A DNA stretch of 64,000 bases from Pedobacter sp. UBA4863 (lineage in GTDB: Bacteria; Bacteroidota; Bacteroidia; Sphingobacteriales; Sphingobacteriaceae), in assembly GCF_002399615.1 (NCBI RefSeq), contig NZ_DHDZ01000029.1:62689-126688 (forward strand). The letters are read 5' to 3'. Shown piece by piece: positions 8,250 to 16,891 of this stretch. Both the position numbers and the translations under genes were made by a program. Below the pieces are notes generated by a model. That model saw only the letters and a list, made by a program, of their open reading frames with translations. It had not been told where the DNA came from and searched no databases. Position 1 is the first letter of the stretch; each line of letters opens with the position of its first letter.

Positions 8250-9722
8250 TTAAAGTTCTTTTCTTAACCTAGCCACAGGAATATTCATTTGCTCTCTATA
8301 CTTTGCTACCGTTCTTCGGGCAATATTGTAACCGTGCTCCTTTAAAATTTCTGTTAATCGCTCATCGGCAAGCGGTTTACGTTTATCTTCCTTGCCAATG
8401 CAGTCTTCCAAAATTTTCTTTACTTCTTTATTAGAAACTTCTTCTCCACTTTCTGTTTGGATAGCTTCAGAGAAAAATGATTTTAGTAAGAAAGTTCCAA
8501 ATTCTGTTTGTACATATTTAGAATTGGCCACCCTTGATACCGTTGAAATATCCATTCCTATTTTATCGGCAATATCTTTTAAAATCATAGGGCGTAACTT
8601 ACGCTCATCTCCAGTTAAGAAATAATCGTACTGATAGCGCATGATGGCGTTCATGGTTTTAAGCAAGGTTTGTTGTCTTTGTTTAATGGCATCGATAAAC
8701 CATTTTGCAGAGTCTAGTTTTTGCTTTACAAACTGCACAGCTTCTTTCATCTTTTTGTCTTTTTGTGCAGCTTTGTCATAATGCTCAAACATGTCCATGT
8801 AAGATCTGCTTACACGTAATTCTGGTGCATTTCTGGCATTTAAGGTAAGTACAAGCACCCCATCGTTATTACTAATATGGAAATCGGGGATGATTTGCAT
8901 TTGCTTGGTGGTAACTTGATTAGAATCGCCAGGTTTGGGGTTTAAACGAAGAATTTCGGCCACCACCTCTTTTAGTTCTTCGCTATTTAAGCCAACAGCT
9001 TTTTCTAACTTATCGTAATGTTTACGAGTAAATTCATCTAAGTGAAATTCTACAATTTCTATTGCTTTTTTTATAAGAGGGTTGTTAATATCTTTTCTTC
9101 TAAGCTGTAAAGAAAGGCATTCTTGCAAATCTCTAGCGGCAATGCCGGCAGGATCAAAACTTTGGATTAATTTTAATATTTCTAAAACATCTTCTTCTTC
9201 TACCATTACATTTTGAGAGAAGGCAAGATCATCAATCATGGAAGTAATGGGTCTTCTTAAGTAGCCATCGTCGTCTAAGCTTCCAATAATTTGTCGCCCA
9301 ACCACAAAGTCTTGATCAGATAGTGGAATTAGGTCTAATTGCTGTTGCAAACTCTCAAAAAAAGTAGTTTCAATAGCTATTGGTGCTTCTTTTTTATCTT
9401 CCTCGTCATCGCCGTTGTTGTATGATGTACTGTAATCATTCGTACTATCATCTTGTAAATAATCATCTACGTTAAACTCGTCAAGCGTGTTGTCTTCCGA
9501 AGTATCGTTGTTAAAATCTTCACCATCTTGTAGGTCGTCGTATTCGCCTTTAGGCTCATCTAACGTTATTAAGCTCGAATCTTCGAGCGCCGGATTATCT
9601 TCTAATTCTTCTTTGATACGCGTATCTAAAGCTACAGTTGGAACCTGCAACAATTTGATGAATTGAATTTGTTGGGGCGATAGTTTTTGTAATAACTTTT
9701 GTTGAAGGTGTTGTTTAAGCAT
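8250..9722 (-). CDS. rpoN: RNA polymerase sigma-54 factor
   Basis: Starting at the ATG at 9722 gives 490 residues beginning MLKQHLQQKLLQKLSPQQIQ, the glutamine/leucine-rich Region I that contacts enhancer-binding ATPases. A long acidic Region II (many D/E, about 50-110) follows, then the core-binding and DNA-binding regions. The C-terminal RpoN box ARRTVAKYRE is intact, as is the helix-turn-helix segment before it. An in-frame TTG 33 bp upstream would add 11 residues but lies inside a TATTTTTG promoter-like element, so the ATG is preferred. The factor directs transcription from -24/-12 promoters. It converges on the PorP/SprF gene and is divergent from mscL. Confidence 0.95.
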   Translation of the reverse strand: MLKQHLQQKLLQKLSPQQIQFIKLLQVPTVALDTRIKEELEDNPALEDSSLITLDEPKGEYDDLQDGEDFNNDTSEDNTLDEFNVDDYLQDDSTNDYSTSYNNGDDEEDKKEAPIAIETTFFESLQQQLDLIPLSDQDFVVGRQIIGSLDDDGYLRRPITSMIDDLAFSQNVMVEEEDVLEILKLIQSFDPAGIAARDLQECLSLQLRRKDINNPLIKKAIEIVEFHLDEFTRKHYDKLEKAVGLNSEELKEVVAEILRLNPKPGDSNQVTTKQMQIIPDFHISNNDGVLVLTLNARNAPELRVSRSYMDMFEHYDKAAQKDKKMKEAVQFVKQKLDSAKWFIDAIKQRQQTLLKTMNAIMRYQYDYFLTGDERKLRPMILKDIADKIGMDISTVSRVANSKYVQTEFGTFLLKSFFSEAIQTESGEEVSNKEVKKILEDCIGKEDKRKPLADERLTEILKEHGYNIARRTVAKYREQMNIPVARLRKEL

Positions 9723-9742
9723 AGACAAGAGTAACAAGTTTT

Positions 9743-9750
9743 CAAAAATA
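9743..9750 (-). promoter_or_regulatory. Candidate -7 element for rpoN
   Basis: The minus strand reads TATTTTTG, a full match to the Bacteroidota -7 consensus TAnnTTTG, 20 bp before the chosen rpoN ATG. No clear TTTG -33 element is seen at the expected spacing, so support is partial. Confidence 0.35.
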
Positions 9751-9846
9751 CGCAAATGCTTTAGATTTTTGTTGTCTAATTTGATTAATTAATGTTCTTT
9801 TGATTAAGTTTACTAAAAATTAATACTTATTTAAAAACAGAAATTT

Positions 9847-10284
9847 ATGGGATTTGTAAAAGAATTTAAAGAGTTTGCCATAAAAGGCAATGTAATGGAC
9901 TTGGCTGTCGGTGTGATTATTGGCGGAGCCTTTGGCAAAATTATAGATAGTGTAGTGAATGATTTAGTGATGCCAGTTGTTGCTGCTATTATTGGCAAGC
10001 CCGATTTTAGCAATCTTTATGTAGTGCTTAGGGGAGAAGTTTCTGATGGTCTTGCGTTGGTAGATGCAAGAAAAGTTGATGGCGCTGCAATTTTTGCCTA
10101 TGGTAGTTTTATTACGGTTGCAATTAATTTCTTCTTACTAGCATTAGTTATATTTATTATGGTAAAAGGAATTAATGGATTAAAACGTAAAGAAGAAGCA
10201 AAAGCAGCCGTTGCTCCGCCACCAGCACCAACAAAAGAAGAGGTATTACTTGCCGAAATTAGAGATTTGTTAAAGAATAAATAA
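9847..10284 (+). CDS. mscL: Large-conductance mechanosensitive channel
   Basis: The 145-residue protein is a typical MscL. The amphipathic N-terminus MGFVKEFKEFAIKGNVMDLAVG is followed by the glycine-rich pore helix TM1 (GVIIGGAFGKIIDSVVNDLVMP), a periplasmic loop, TM2 (ITVAINFFLLALVIFIMVKGIN) and a charged cytoplasmic helix ending EEVLLAEIRDLL. It forms a homopentameric inner-membrane emergency valve opened by membrane tension in hypo-osmotic shock. Length and order of elements fit the family. A proline/alanine linker (APPPAPTK) lies before the last helix. It is a single-gene unit ending at a strong bidirectional terminator. Confidence 0.96.
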   Translation: MGFVKEFKEFAIKGNVMDLAVGVIIGGAFGKIIDSVVNDLVMPVVAAIIGKPDFSNLYVVLRGEVSDGLALVDARKVDGAAIFAYGSFITVAINFFLLALVIFIMVKGINGLKRKEEAKAAVAPPPAPTKEEVLLAEIRDLLKNK

Positions 10285-10346
10285 TTTAAAAGCTGTTTAA
10301 ATTTAGACGAAGCGTAAGTGCCTAAGCAGGTGTTTACCGCAGATAT

Positions 10347-10384
10347 AAAAAAAGGGATGCTGATTTATTCGGCATCCCTTTTTT
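10347..10384 (+). terminator. Bidirectional intrinsic terminator
   Basis: An A-run plus GGGATGC (10347-10360) pairs with GCATCCC plus a T-run (10372-10384), giving a stem flanked by A and T tracts that works on either strand. It sits between the convergent mscL and glycosyltransferase genes. Confidence 0.85.
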
Positions 10385-10388
10385 AGTG

Positions 10389-11402
10389 TTAAACAATTTC
10401 ACTAAACCATTTTTTAGCACCCAAAAAATATTTAAAAACAATACTTCCTTTAAAAACACCTTGATGTGTATTGAGCGGTTTTAATACTCCTTTACGTTTT
10501 TTTGCCGTTTTAAAAAATGCGCCAAAGAAATGTGCATGCGCCTTGTTAATAGAAAATGCAAAGGCAAAATTACCTTTTAGGGCAAATTGAAACCATGCGG
10601 CCAGATCAAACCATAGCCTAATAAATATTTTTATGCAAGCTTCGCCAAATGGCAAATTTTTTTGCATGATGATTAAGTTATTTCTAAAGTTAAGGTAGTT
10701 TTTAAACGGACTACCGGCATTGAGCGTGCCGCCGCCAAGATGGTAAACTTCTGCATCGGTGCAACAAACTACTTGATACCCTTTGTTCTTTAAGCGCCAG
10801 CATAAATCAATCTCTTCCATGTGGGCAAACAAGTCGGCATCTAAACCGCCTACTTCTTTCCATGCTTTACTTTTGATAAATAGCGCTGCGCCACTAGCCC
10901 AAAATACGGGCATATTACTGTTGTATTGTTGTTGGTCGGTTTCTACCTCGTCAAATATTCTACCCCTGCAAAATGTGAAGCCATAACTGTCTATAAATCC
11001 GCCAGCGGCACCCGCATATTCAAACATGCTTTTATTTTGTTGCCATTTAATTTTTGGCTGAGCAGCAGCGATAGTGACATCGCTCTGCATTAGTGCTATT
11101 ACAGGTTCAATCCAATTGCTTGGTACCTCAACATCTGAGTTTAGCAGCACAAAATAATCTGCTTCTATTTTTGTTAACGCTTTATTATAACCTGCTGCAA
11201 AACCGTAATTTTTATCGTTAACAATAACTTTAATAGCGGGATAATGTTGTGCTAAAAAAGCAATAGAATGATCCGTGGAAGCATTGTCGGCCACAATGAT
11301 TTGCAGGTTATTGTAAGCTGTTTTTACAACACTTGGTAAAAAGCGTTCCAAGAAAGTTTGTCCGTTCCAGTTTAAAATTACTACAGCTACGCTAGGTTCC
11401 AT
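10389..11402 (-). CDS. Glycosyltransferase family 2 (rhamnosyltransferase-like)
   Basis: This 337-residue cytoplasmic or membrane-associated GT-A enzyme opens with VAVVILNWNGQTFLERFLPSV, then the nucleotide-binding VADNASTD, and a DxD-type metal site LLNSDVEVP near residue 100. ASGAALFIK and an acidic catalytic segment (HMEEIDLCWRLKNKGY, near 200) are typical of the WsaF/RfbF-like GT2 subgroup that moves nucleotide sugars onto polysaccharides. A hydrophobic stretch after 240 may associate with the membrane. It lies 32 bp after the LpxL-type acyltransferase on the same strand, so both probably serve envelope lipid or polysaccharide assembly. Donor and acceptor sugars cannot be read from sequence. 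Confidence 0.87.
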   Translation of the reverse strand: MEPSVAVVILNWNGQTFLERFLPSVVKTAYNNLQIIVADNASTDHSIAFLAQHYPAIKVIVNDKNYGFAAGYNKALTKIEADYFVLLNSDVEVPSNWIEPVIALMQSDVTIAAAQPKIKWQQNKSMFEYAGAAGGFIDSYGFTFCRGRIFDEVETDQQQYNSNMPVFWASGAALFIKSKAWKEVGGLDADLFAHMEEIDLCWRLKNKGYQVVCCTDAEVYHLGGGTLNAGSPFKNYLNFRNNLIIMQKNLPFGEACIKIFIRLWFDLAAWFQFALKGNFAFAFSINKAHAHFFGAFFKTAKKRKGVLKPLNTHQGVFKGSIVFKYFLGAKKWFSEIV

Positions 11403-11434
11403 AAATGTTAAGATATAAAGTTAAAAAAGGAGGA

Positions 11435-12304
11435 TTACTCATTTATTTTCCAGCGTCTATGGCTCCATAGCCAATCTCCAGGTTCTTTTTCAATAGTTTT
11501 CGTTAAGTGTTCGAAAAATTGTTCCGTAATTTCAAATTTCTCTGTTTCCTTTGGGTTTAAGCACATCGGAATACATTCAATTTCATAATATCCCCGTTTA
11601 ATTCTTTTTACTTCAAAATAAAAGATCGGTCTATTGGTTTGTAAGGCAATTTTTTCGAGACCTAGCAGTACGGCCGTTGGCTGATTTAAAAAAGTGAGGA
11701 TATGGTGGGCATCTCTACCTCTGGGGCTTTGGTCGCTAGCAAAGCAAAACAAGGTAGTTGCTGTTTTGGTGGCTACCACCTCTCTCAGCGTTTGTTTCAT
11801 TGGTACAAAGATGTTTCCAAATTTAGTTCTAAGTGCATTAAACCAGTTTTCGAACACCTTATTGTTAATAGGTTTGTAAATTACATAAGGTTTTGCAGAA
11901 AATTTCAAGCCAACGGCCATCATGCACAGCTCCCAATTGCCATAATGTCCTGTACATGCCAAAGCACTTTCTCCACGTTTAAAATAATCTTCGGCCAGCT
12001 CAAAGTTCTTCATTTTTACCCTTTTCAAAACTTCAGCTTTGCTTATTGAGTTCATTTTTATAATCTCAACCATAATATCTGTCAAGTTTCTATAAAAACG
12101 CTTTTCAATCTTGATGATTTCTGAGATACTTTTTTCAGGAAAGGATTGGTGGAGGTTTTTGCGGACTACTTTTCTCCTGTAGCCAACCACATCATAGATG
12201 AGGTAGTATAAAATGTTAGCAATACCCAATAAAAACCACAGCGGAAGAAACGATAAGAGCTGTAAAAAAAATATCCCGATGTGTAAAAAGACTTTTTTAA
12301 TCAT
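11435..12304 (-). CDS. Lysophospholipid/lipid A acyltransferase (LpxL/HtrB family)
   Basis: The 289-residue protein has one N-terminal membrane helix (LLSFLPLWFLLGIANILYYL). The conserved RRKVVRKNLHQSFPEKS segment follows, then the catalytic H-x4-E motif in TGHYGNWELCMM (near residue 120) and a later FCFASDQSPRGRD matching the acceptor-binding block of this family. It ends with PGDWLWSHRRWK, the usual DWLWxHRRWK terminus of LpxL/HtrB proteins. It would transfer a secondary acyl chain to lipid A or a related lipid at the inner membrane. It is followed by a GT2 gene in the same direction. Confidence 0.9.
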   Translation of the reverse strand: MIKKVFLHIGIFFLQLLSFLPLWFLLGIANILYYLIYDVVGYRRKVVRKNLHQSFPEKSISEIIKIEKRFYRNLTDIMVEIIKMNSISKAEVLKRVKMKNFELAEDYFKRGESALACTGHYGNWELCMMAVGLKFSAKPYVIYKPINNKVFENWFNALRTKFGNIFVPMKQTLREVVATKTATTLFCFASDQSPRGRDAHHILTFLNQPTAVLLGLEKIALQTNRPIFYFEVKRIKRGYYEIECIPMCLNPKETEKFEITEQFFEHLTKTIEKEPGDWLWSHRRWKINE

Positions 12305-12323
12305 TAATTTGGCAACTGAATTG

Positions 12324-12331
12324 CAAACTTA
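12324..12331 (-). promoter_or_regulatory. Candidate -7 element for the LpxL-type gene
   Basis: The minus strand reads TAAGTTTG, a full TAnnTTTG match 19 bp before the acyltransferase ATG. A TTG lies 18 bp further upstream inside the divergent wbqC-like gene, slightly shorter than the usual spacing. Confidence 0.4.
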
Positions 12332-12340
12332 AAATATCAG

Positions 12341-12943
12341 ATGCAAAATCAAGCTATATTTCCATTATTTTATCTTCCGCCAGTTAGTTATTTTACACTT
12401 TTAAAAGAGAATAATTTTGAATTTGATTTAGAAAAGTTCGAACATTTCCCGAAACAGACCTATAGAAATAGAGCAACCATTGCTTCGCCAAACGGAAGTT
12501 TAGATATGGTAGTGCCTATCACTAAAGGTTCTAAACTCCACACGCCTTACAAAGATGTTAAAATTAGCTATCAAGATCGTTGGCAGCGCTTGCATTGGTT
12601 AAGCATGCAAACCTGTTATCGTAGTTCGGCCTATTTCGAGTTTTACGAAGATGGGTTAGCGCCGTTCTACGAAAAGAAATACGAATACCTTTTCGATTAT
12701 AACTATGACATGCTTTCATGGTTGTTTACACAGTTGAAATTAACTAACCAGCTAACTACTACCAAAAGCTACGAAACCGATACAGCGGTAGATTATAGAA
12801 GTGTGCTGACTAAAAAGGAAGTTCCTCTTGTGCAAACAAAGCCTTATTTTCAGGTGTTTAGCGACAGAAACGAATTTATCCCTAATTTAAGCATTGTAGA
12901 TTTGCTTTTTAACCAAGGCCCACAGGCTAAAAGCTACTTTTAA
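12341..12943 (+). CDS. WbqC family protein
   Basis: The 200-residue protein matches the WbqC-like family: it opens with FPLFYLPPVSYFTLL, then has HFPKQTYRNRATIASPNGSLDMVVPI and KDVKISYQDRWQRLHWLSMQTCYRSSAYFEFYEDGLAPFY in separate blocks, all family-typical. WbqC-like proteins occur in O-antigen and polysaccharide loci and in many free-standing places. No reaction is securely known; a role in surface-glycan amine or acyl modification is only suggested by context. It lies back to back with the LpxL-type gene, with 36 bp between starts, and 24 bp before corA. Confidence 0.85.
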   Translation: MQNQAIFPLFYLPPVSYFTLLKENNFEFDLEKFEHFPKQTYRNRATIASPNGSLDMVVPITKGSKLHTPYKDVKISYQDRWQRLHWLSMQTCYRSSAYFEFYEDGLAPFYEKKYEYLFDYNYDMLSWLFTQLKLTNQLTTTKSYETDTAVDYRSVLTKKEVPLVQTKPYFQVFSDRNEFIPNLSIVDLLFNQGPQAKSYF

Positions 12944-12967
12944 TGTAAATAAGCATAAGAACAATTC

Positions 12968-14086
12968 ATGGCAAAACCTTTACATTTTAAAAATAGAAAG
13001 AAGAAATACGAGTTGCCCGCACCAGGCACAACTCCGGGTTTTGTTTATATCGCCGAAGATTCGTTGCCTCCTAAAATTACGCTGTATAGCTATAATTCGG
13101 AGCACTTTGAAATCGAAGAATTGAAAAGCTTAAAAGCAATTTCTGCGAAAACTAATCGAAAAGATACTTTTTATTGGGTAGAATTAAAAGGGCTAAAATC
13201 TGCAGAAATGTTTAAGGTATTTAGCGATGAATTAAAAATACATAAACTGGTATTAGAAGATATTACCAGAACATACCACCGCCCTAAGTTTGAAGAGTAT
13301 AGCGGCTATAACTTTGCCATTAGTAGAATGCTGCGCATCAATACCGAAGGAGAATTAGAAAATCAGCAATTTTCAATAATCCAAACGCAGCAGGTTTTGT
13401 ACACTTTTCAAGAAAGCTACGACGATTGCTTGGAAGCCGTTAGAAATAGATTAAAAGAAGGTAAGGGCAATATTAGAACTGGCGGCTCTGGCTATTTAAT
13501 GTATGCCCTAATGGATATGGTAGTAGACTCCTATTTTTCAATTATCAATACTTGGAACGAAAACATGGATTTGATTGAAGATAGGCTATTGTTACGTCCA
13601 GATAAGATGGTAATGTACGAAATTCAACAGGTGAAGAGAAACCTAATTAGCCTACGAAGAGTAGTTTGGGCAGAGCGGGATAAAATGAACGATATTCTTA
13701 GGAGCGACAGTGCGTTGATTGCTGAACAGACTAAAATGTTTATTAAAGATGCTTATGACCATACCGTGCAGTTAATGGAAATGGTAGAAAGCATGAAAGA
13801 AATTGCATCGAGCAATATAGATATGTATTTATCTATTATCAGTAATAGAATGAACGAAATTATGAAAGTACTTACCATTATTTCTTCTATTTTTATTCCG
13901 CTTACTTTTGTTGCTGGTATTTATGGGATGAATTTTGCCAAACAAGACCCTGTTACAGGAAAAGTAATGCCCAATAATATGCCCGAACTTTACCAAGAGC
14001 ATGGCTACGCCTATACATTGCTCATCATGGCTTTTATAGCGGTGGTACAGATTATCTTTTTTTGGCGTAAAAATTGGTTTCGTTGA
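12968..14086 (+). CDS. corA: CorA-type magnesium/cobalt transporter
   Basis: The 372-residue protein has a large N-terminal cytoplasmic alpha/beta domain and a long stalk helix. Two C-terminal membrane helices follow: IISSIFIPLTFVAGIYGMNF, carrying the signature YGMNF, and AYTLLIMAFIAVVQIIFFW, with the basic tail KNWFR. The family is a homopentameric Mg2+ (also Co2+, Ni2+) channel gated by intracellular Mg2+. The loop between helices contains the expected acidic/polar residues (MPNNMPELYQEHGY). It follows wbqC by 24 bp and may be cotranscribed with it. Confidence 0.94.
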   Translation: MAKPLHFKNRKKKYELPAPGTTPGFVYIAEDSLPPKITLYSYNSEHFEIEELKSLKAISAKTNRKDTFYWVELKGLKSAEMFKVFSDELKIHKLVLEDITRTYHRPKFEEYSGYNFAISRMLRINTEGELENQQFSIIQTQQVLYTFQESYDDCLEAVRNRLKEGKGNIRTGGSGYLMYALMDMVVDSYFSIINTWNENMDLIEDRLLLRPDKMVMYEIQQVKRNLISLRRVVWAERDKMNDILRSDSALIAEQTKMFIKDAYDHTVQLMEMVESMKEIASSNIDMYLSIISNRMNEIMKVLTIISSIFIPLTFVAGIYGMNFAKQDPVTGKVMPNNMPELYQEHGYAYTLLIMAFIAVVQIIFFWRKNWFR

Positions 14087-14156
14087 AAAAAATCATAATT
14101 GCAGCATTTTTTATTTTGATTTTTTTGTAGTTTCAGCTTAGCAAACTAAACTATTA

Positions 14157-15383
14157 ATGGATCAATCAACAAGCAATAAAAACATTGCTTTAATTATTTT
14201 GGTAGCCTCTTTAGGCTATTTTGTAGATATCTACGATTTAATTCTTTTTTCTGTAGTACGTGTAAAAAGCTTGCAAGATTTAGGCGTGGCCGATACGGAT
14301 ATGTTGCAGATAGGCGCAGCTATCATGAACAGCCAAATGTTTGGGATGTTGGTAGGTGGTTTATTATGGGGCATACTGGGCGATAAAAGAGGAAGATTAA
14401 GTGTGCTGTTTGGCTCTATCATTACCTATTCGCTAGCCAATATTGCCAATGGTTTTGCTACTACCGTTACGCAATATGAAATTATTCGTTTTATAGCAGG
14501 TGTAGGCTTGGCGGGCGAACTAGGTGCAGGTATTACCTTGGTGGCCGAAACCATGAGCAAGAAAAATAGGGGCTATGGTACCATGATTGTTGCTGGGGTA
14601 GGCTTGTTAGGTGCGGTAATGGCCGCAATTGTTGGAGATCATTTTACTTGGCAAACCAGTTATTTTATTGGCGGCGGTATGGGTTTGTTATTATTGATAC
14701 TGCGTATAGGCCTAGCAGAATCGGGTATGTTTAAAGAAACTACCGCCAACGAAAACATAAAAAGAGGCAATTTTTTTATGCTGTTTAATAATTGGAACAG
14801 GTTTAAAACTTATTTATACTGTATTTTAATTGGCTTGCCTTTATGGTATGTAGTAGGCGTGCTCATTACATTTTCGCCAGAATTTGGTAAAGCCCTAAAT
14901 GCTACTGGGGTTTTAAATGCAGGCAAGGGGGTAATGTATTGCTACATAGGTATTGCTATTGGAGATGTGGTGGCTGGCCTGCTGGCGCAAATGCTAAAGT
15001 CTAGAAGGCAGGTAATGCTCTTTTTTTTATTGTTAACAGGGGTAGCAATAGTGGTTTACCTAAATTCTTATGGCCTAACACCAGAGCGTTTTATTTTACT
15101 CAGTTTATTTTTAGGTTTTGCTTCGGGGTATTGGGCAACCTTTGTAACCATTGCCGCAGAGCAATTTGGCACCAATTTAAGAGCTACAGTTACCACAACT
15201 GTCCCTAATTTCATCAGAGGTTCATTAATTGCCATCACCACCGGATTTCAGTTTTTTAAAGAGAAAATGGGGATTTTGCAAGGTGCTTTCGTGGTTGGTG
15301 CAATTTGCATCGCGATAGCTTTATTAGCCCTAAGCCAGCTAAAAGAAACTTTTAATAAAGATTTAGATTACGTAGAGGAATAA
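14157..15383 (+). CDS. Major facilitator superfamily transporter
   Basis: The 408-residue protein has about 12 hydrophobic helices. The loop 2-3 MFS signature GGLLWGILGDKRGRLSVL and the acidic motif YDLILFSVVRV in helix 1 resemble the sugar/metabolite:H+ symporter branch (SP/AAHS-like). GLAGELGAGITLVAE in helix 4-5 is also typical of that branch. The substrate cannot be told; organic acid or sugar is likely. It has no obvious partner genes; a weak wobble-paired hairpin (15404-15427) lies just after its stop. Confidence 0.85.
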   Translation: MDQSTSNKNIALIILVASLGYFVDIYDLILFSVVRVKSLQDLGVADTDMLQIGAAIMNSQMFGMLVGGLLWGILGDKRGRLSVLFGSIITYSLANIANGFATTVTQYEIIRFIAGVGLAGELGAGITLVAETMSKKNRGYGTMIVAGVGLLGAVMAAIVGDHFTWQTSYFIGGGMGLLLLILRIGLAESGMFKETTANENIKRGNFFMLFNNWNRFKTYLYCILIGLPLWYVVGVLITFSPEFGKALNATGVLNAGKGVMYCYIGIAIGDVVAGLLAQMLKSRRQVMLFFLLLTGVAIVVYLNSYGLTPERFILLSLFLGFASGYWATFVTIAAEQFGTNLRATVTTTVPNFIRGSLIAITTGFQFFKEKMGILQGAFVVGAICIAIALLALSQLKETFNKDLDYVEE

Positions 15384-15488
15384 AATTGGCTATGGTTCGG
15401 GGCTTTAGTGCTTAAATGGGCGCTAAAAATGTAAATTGTCTGTATCTGTCGGTTTTTGGCGTGTTTGTCGTTTTGGGTATGCTGGTTC

Positions 15489-15509
15489 ACCGTCGGTCTA
15501 CCGTCGGTC
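15489..15509. repeat. GC-rich tandem repeat, 2 x ACCGTCGGTC
   Basis: ACCGTCGGTC occurs at 15489-15498 and again at 15500-15509 (period 11). Related CCGTTG/CGTCG words continue to about 15530. Composition differs sharply from the surrounding AT-rich spacer. Confidence 0.7.
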
Positions 15510-15789
15510 CTCCGTTGTTGCTACGTCGCTGGTTAAAGTGCTGCCTGTAGTTTCTAGGGTAATTATTTTGTTCGTATCGTCTTTTTGACGGGTTGTAAGG
15601 AGGGTAAATCTAGCTTTTTGCGTTATCTGCTATTCGTCTTTAGTTTGATGATTAGTGCTAAATTGGTTAAAAAAACTTTTATCTCTATCAGCGCAATAAA
15701 TATATGTTTGTCTTAACACGCCTTGCTATTTAAGCTAATTTGTCATCTTAAAATGGCAATGTCAATCTAATGTACTATCTGTTATTGGG

Positions 15790-15822
15790 TTTGGCTAATG
15801 CCCTATATTAGGTGTAAATTTG
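15790..15822 (+). promoter_or_regulatory. Bacteroidota-type promoter of hemF
   Basis: TTTG at 15790-15793 is followed, after exactly 21 bp, by TAAATTTG at 15815-15822, a full match to the -33/-7 promoter consensus of this phylum. Transcription would start a few bases later, leaving a short leader before the hemF ATG at 15844. Confidence 0.7.
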
Positions 15823-15843
15823 ATGCTATAATTAAAGAAGAAG

Positions 15844-16737
15844 ATGTTTAGAGATAAAGTGGCTGAAGCCTATAGACAAATTCAGGATAGTATTTGTACC
15901 GGTTTACAAGAAGCCGATGGTAAAGGTTTGTTTGTAGAAGAGTTATGGGAAAGAGATGGCGGCGGCGGCGGACGTACTAGGGTAATACAGCATGGTAATG
16001 TAATAGAAAAAGGGGGCGTTAATTTTTCGGCAGTTTATGGTAAGTTGCCAGAGGCCGTTAAAAAATCGTTTAAAGTAGAAAATGATGAGTTTTTTGCTAC
16101 CGGAGTTTCTATTGTCTTACATCCCGAAAATCCGTTTGTACCCATCATCCATATGAATATCCGTTATTTTGAAATGGATGAACAAACACGCTGGTTTGGT
16201 GGCGGTATTGATTTAACGCCGCATTATGTAATTCCTACAGATGCTAGATTTTTTCACTACCATTTAAAGCAGGCTTGCGATGAGTTTAAGGCAGATTTTT
16301 ACCCTCGCTTTAAGCAATTGGCAGACGACTACTTTTTTATTAAGCACAGGGAAGAAACTAGGGGCATAGGTGGTATTTTTTACGATAGGCTTAAGCCAGA
16401 AAATACCGATTTATCTTATGATCAGCTATTGGATTTTTCGTTAGCGGTAGGCAATACCTTTTTACCGGTTTATACCGAGTTAATTGATAGAAACAGGGAT
16501 AAAGCGTATAACGATTTCAATAAAGAATGGCAGTATTTACGCCGTAGCAGGTATGCCGAGTTTAACTTGGTGTACGATTCGGGCACCAAATTTGGTTTAG
16601 AAACTAACGGCAGAATAGAAAGTATTTTAATGAGCTTGCCACCAACTGCAAAATGGCATTATAATGCACAGGCCCAGCCAGCAAGCGAAGAAGAAAAAAC
16701 CATCAATTTATTAAAAAAAGGTATTGATTGGTTATAA
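15844..16737 (+). CDS. hemF: Oxygen-dependent coproporphyrinogen III oxidase
   Basis: This 297-residue cytoplasmic enzyme converts coproporphyrinogen III to protoporphyrinogen IX using O2 in haem synthesis. Family blocks visible are FVEELWERDGGGGGRTRVI, FATGVSIVLHPENPFVPIIHMNIRYFE, RWFGGGIDLTPHYV, HREETRGIGGIFYDRL and, near the end, RSRYAEFNLVYDSGTKFGLETNGR, followed by ESILMSLPP. Length is normal and no key block is missing. It stands alone between a strong own promoter and a bidirectional terminator. Use of the O2-dependent form indicates aerobic growth. Confidence 0.97.
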   Translation: MFRDKVAEAYRQIQDSICTGLQEADGKGLFVEELWERDGGGGGRTRVIQHGNVIEKGGVNFSAVYGKLPEAVKKSFKVENDEFFATGVSIVLHPENPFVPIIHMNIRYFEMDEQTRWFGGGIDLTPHYVIPTDARFFHYHLKQACDEFKADFYPRFKQLADDYFFIKHREETRGIGGIFYDRLKPENTDLSYDQLLDFSLAVGNTFLPVYTELIDRNRDKAYNDFNKEWQYLRRSRYAEFNLVYDSGTKFGLETNGRIESILMSLPPTAKWHYNAQAQPASEEEKTINLLKKGIDWL

Positions 16738-16780
16738 TATGTTTCCTACTGTAGGTAGAAATCTACGAGGTTGCGAAAAA

Positions 16781-16819
16781 TAAAAATCCCTACTAATGTT
16801 TAGCTAGTAGGGATTTTTA
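16781..16819 (+). terminator. Bidirectional intrinsic terminator after hemF
   Basis: A 15-bp perfect stem (arms 16781-16795 and 16805-16819, sequence TAAAAATCCCTACTA and its inverse) has a nine-base loop. A and T tracts on both sides suit hemF on the plus strand; the opposing peptidase gene ends 70 bp further on. Confidence 0.88.
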
Positions 16820-16891
16820 ATGTATAATTGATCTGTTCTTGTTCCTCTCCGAATAGTCTGAGCAGGCTGTCGAAATGATAATATTGTTTTA

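Larger units (their letters stand above)
15384..15843 (+). other. 460-bp intergenic region before hemF
   Basis: No gene is supported here. From the left it contains a weak hairpin (TTTAGTGCTT at 15404 with GGGCGCTAAA ending 15427), a locally GC-rich patch with a tandem repeat (15489-15509) bracketed by two GCTGGTT copies (15481 and 15529), then AT-rich sequence ending in a strong Bacteroidota promoter for hemF (15790-15822). Confidence 0.6.

Noticed and set aside
9805..9836. TTTAC/TTAAT/TTAAA words at 11-bp steps before mscL
   Set aside because: The stretch is almost pure A/T, no -7 element follows at the 15-bp distance, and mscL has no link to phosphate; chance phasing is likely.
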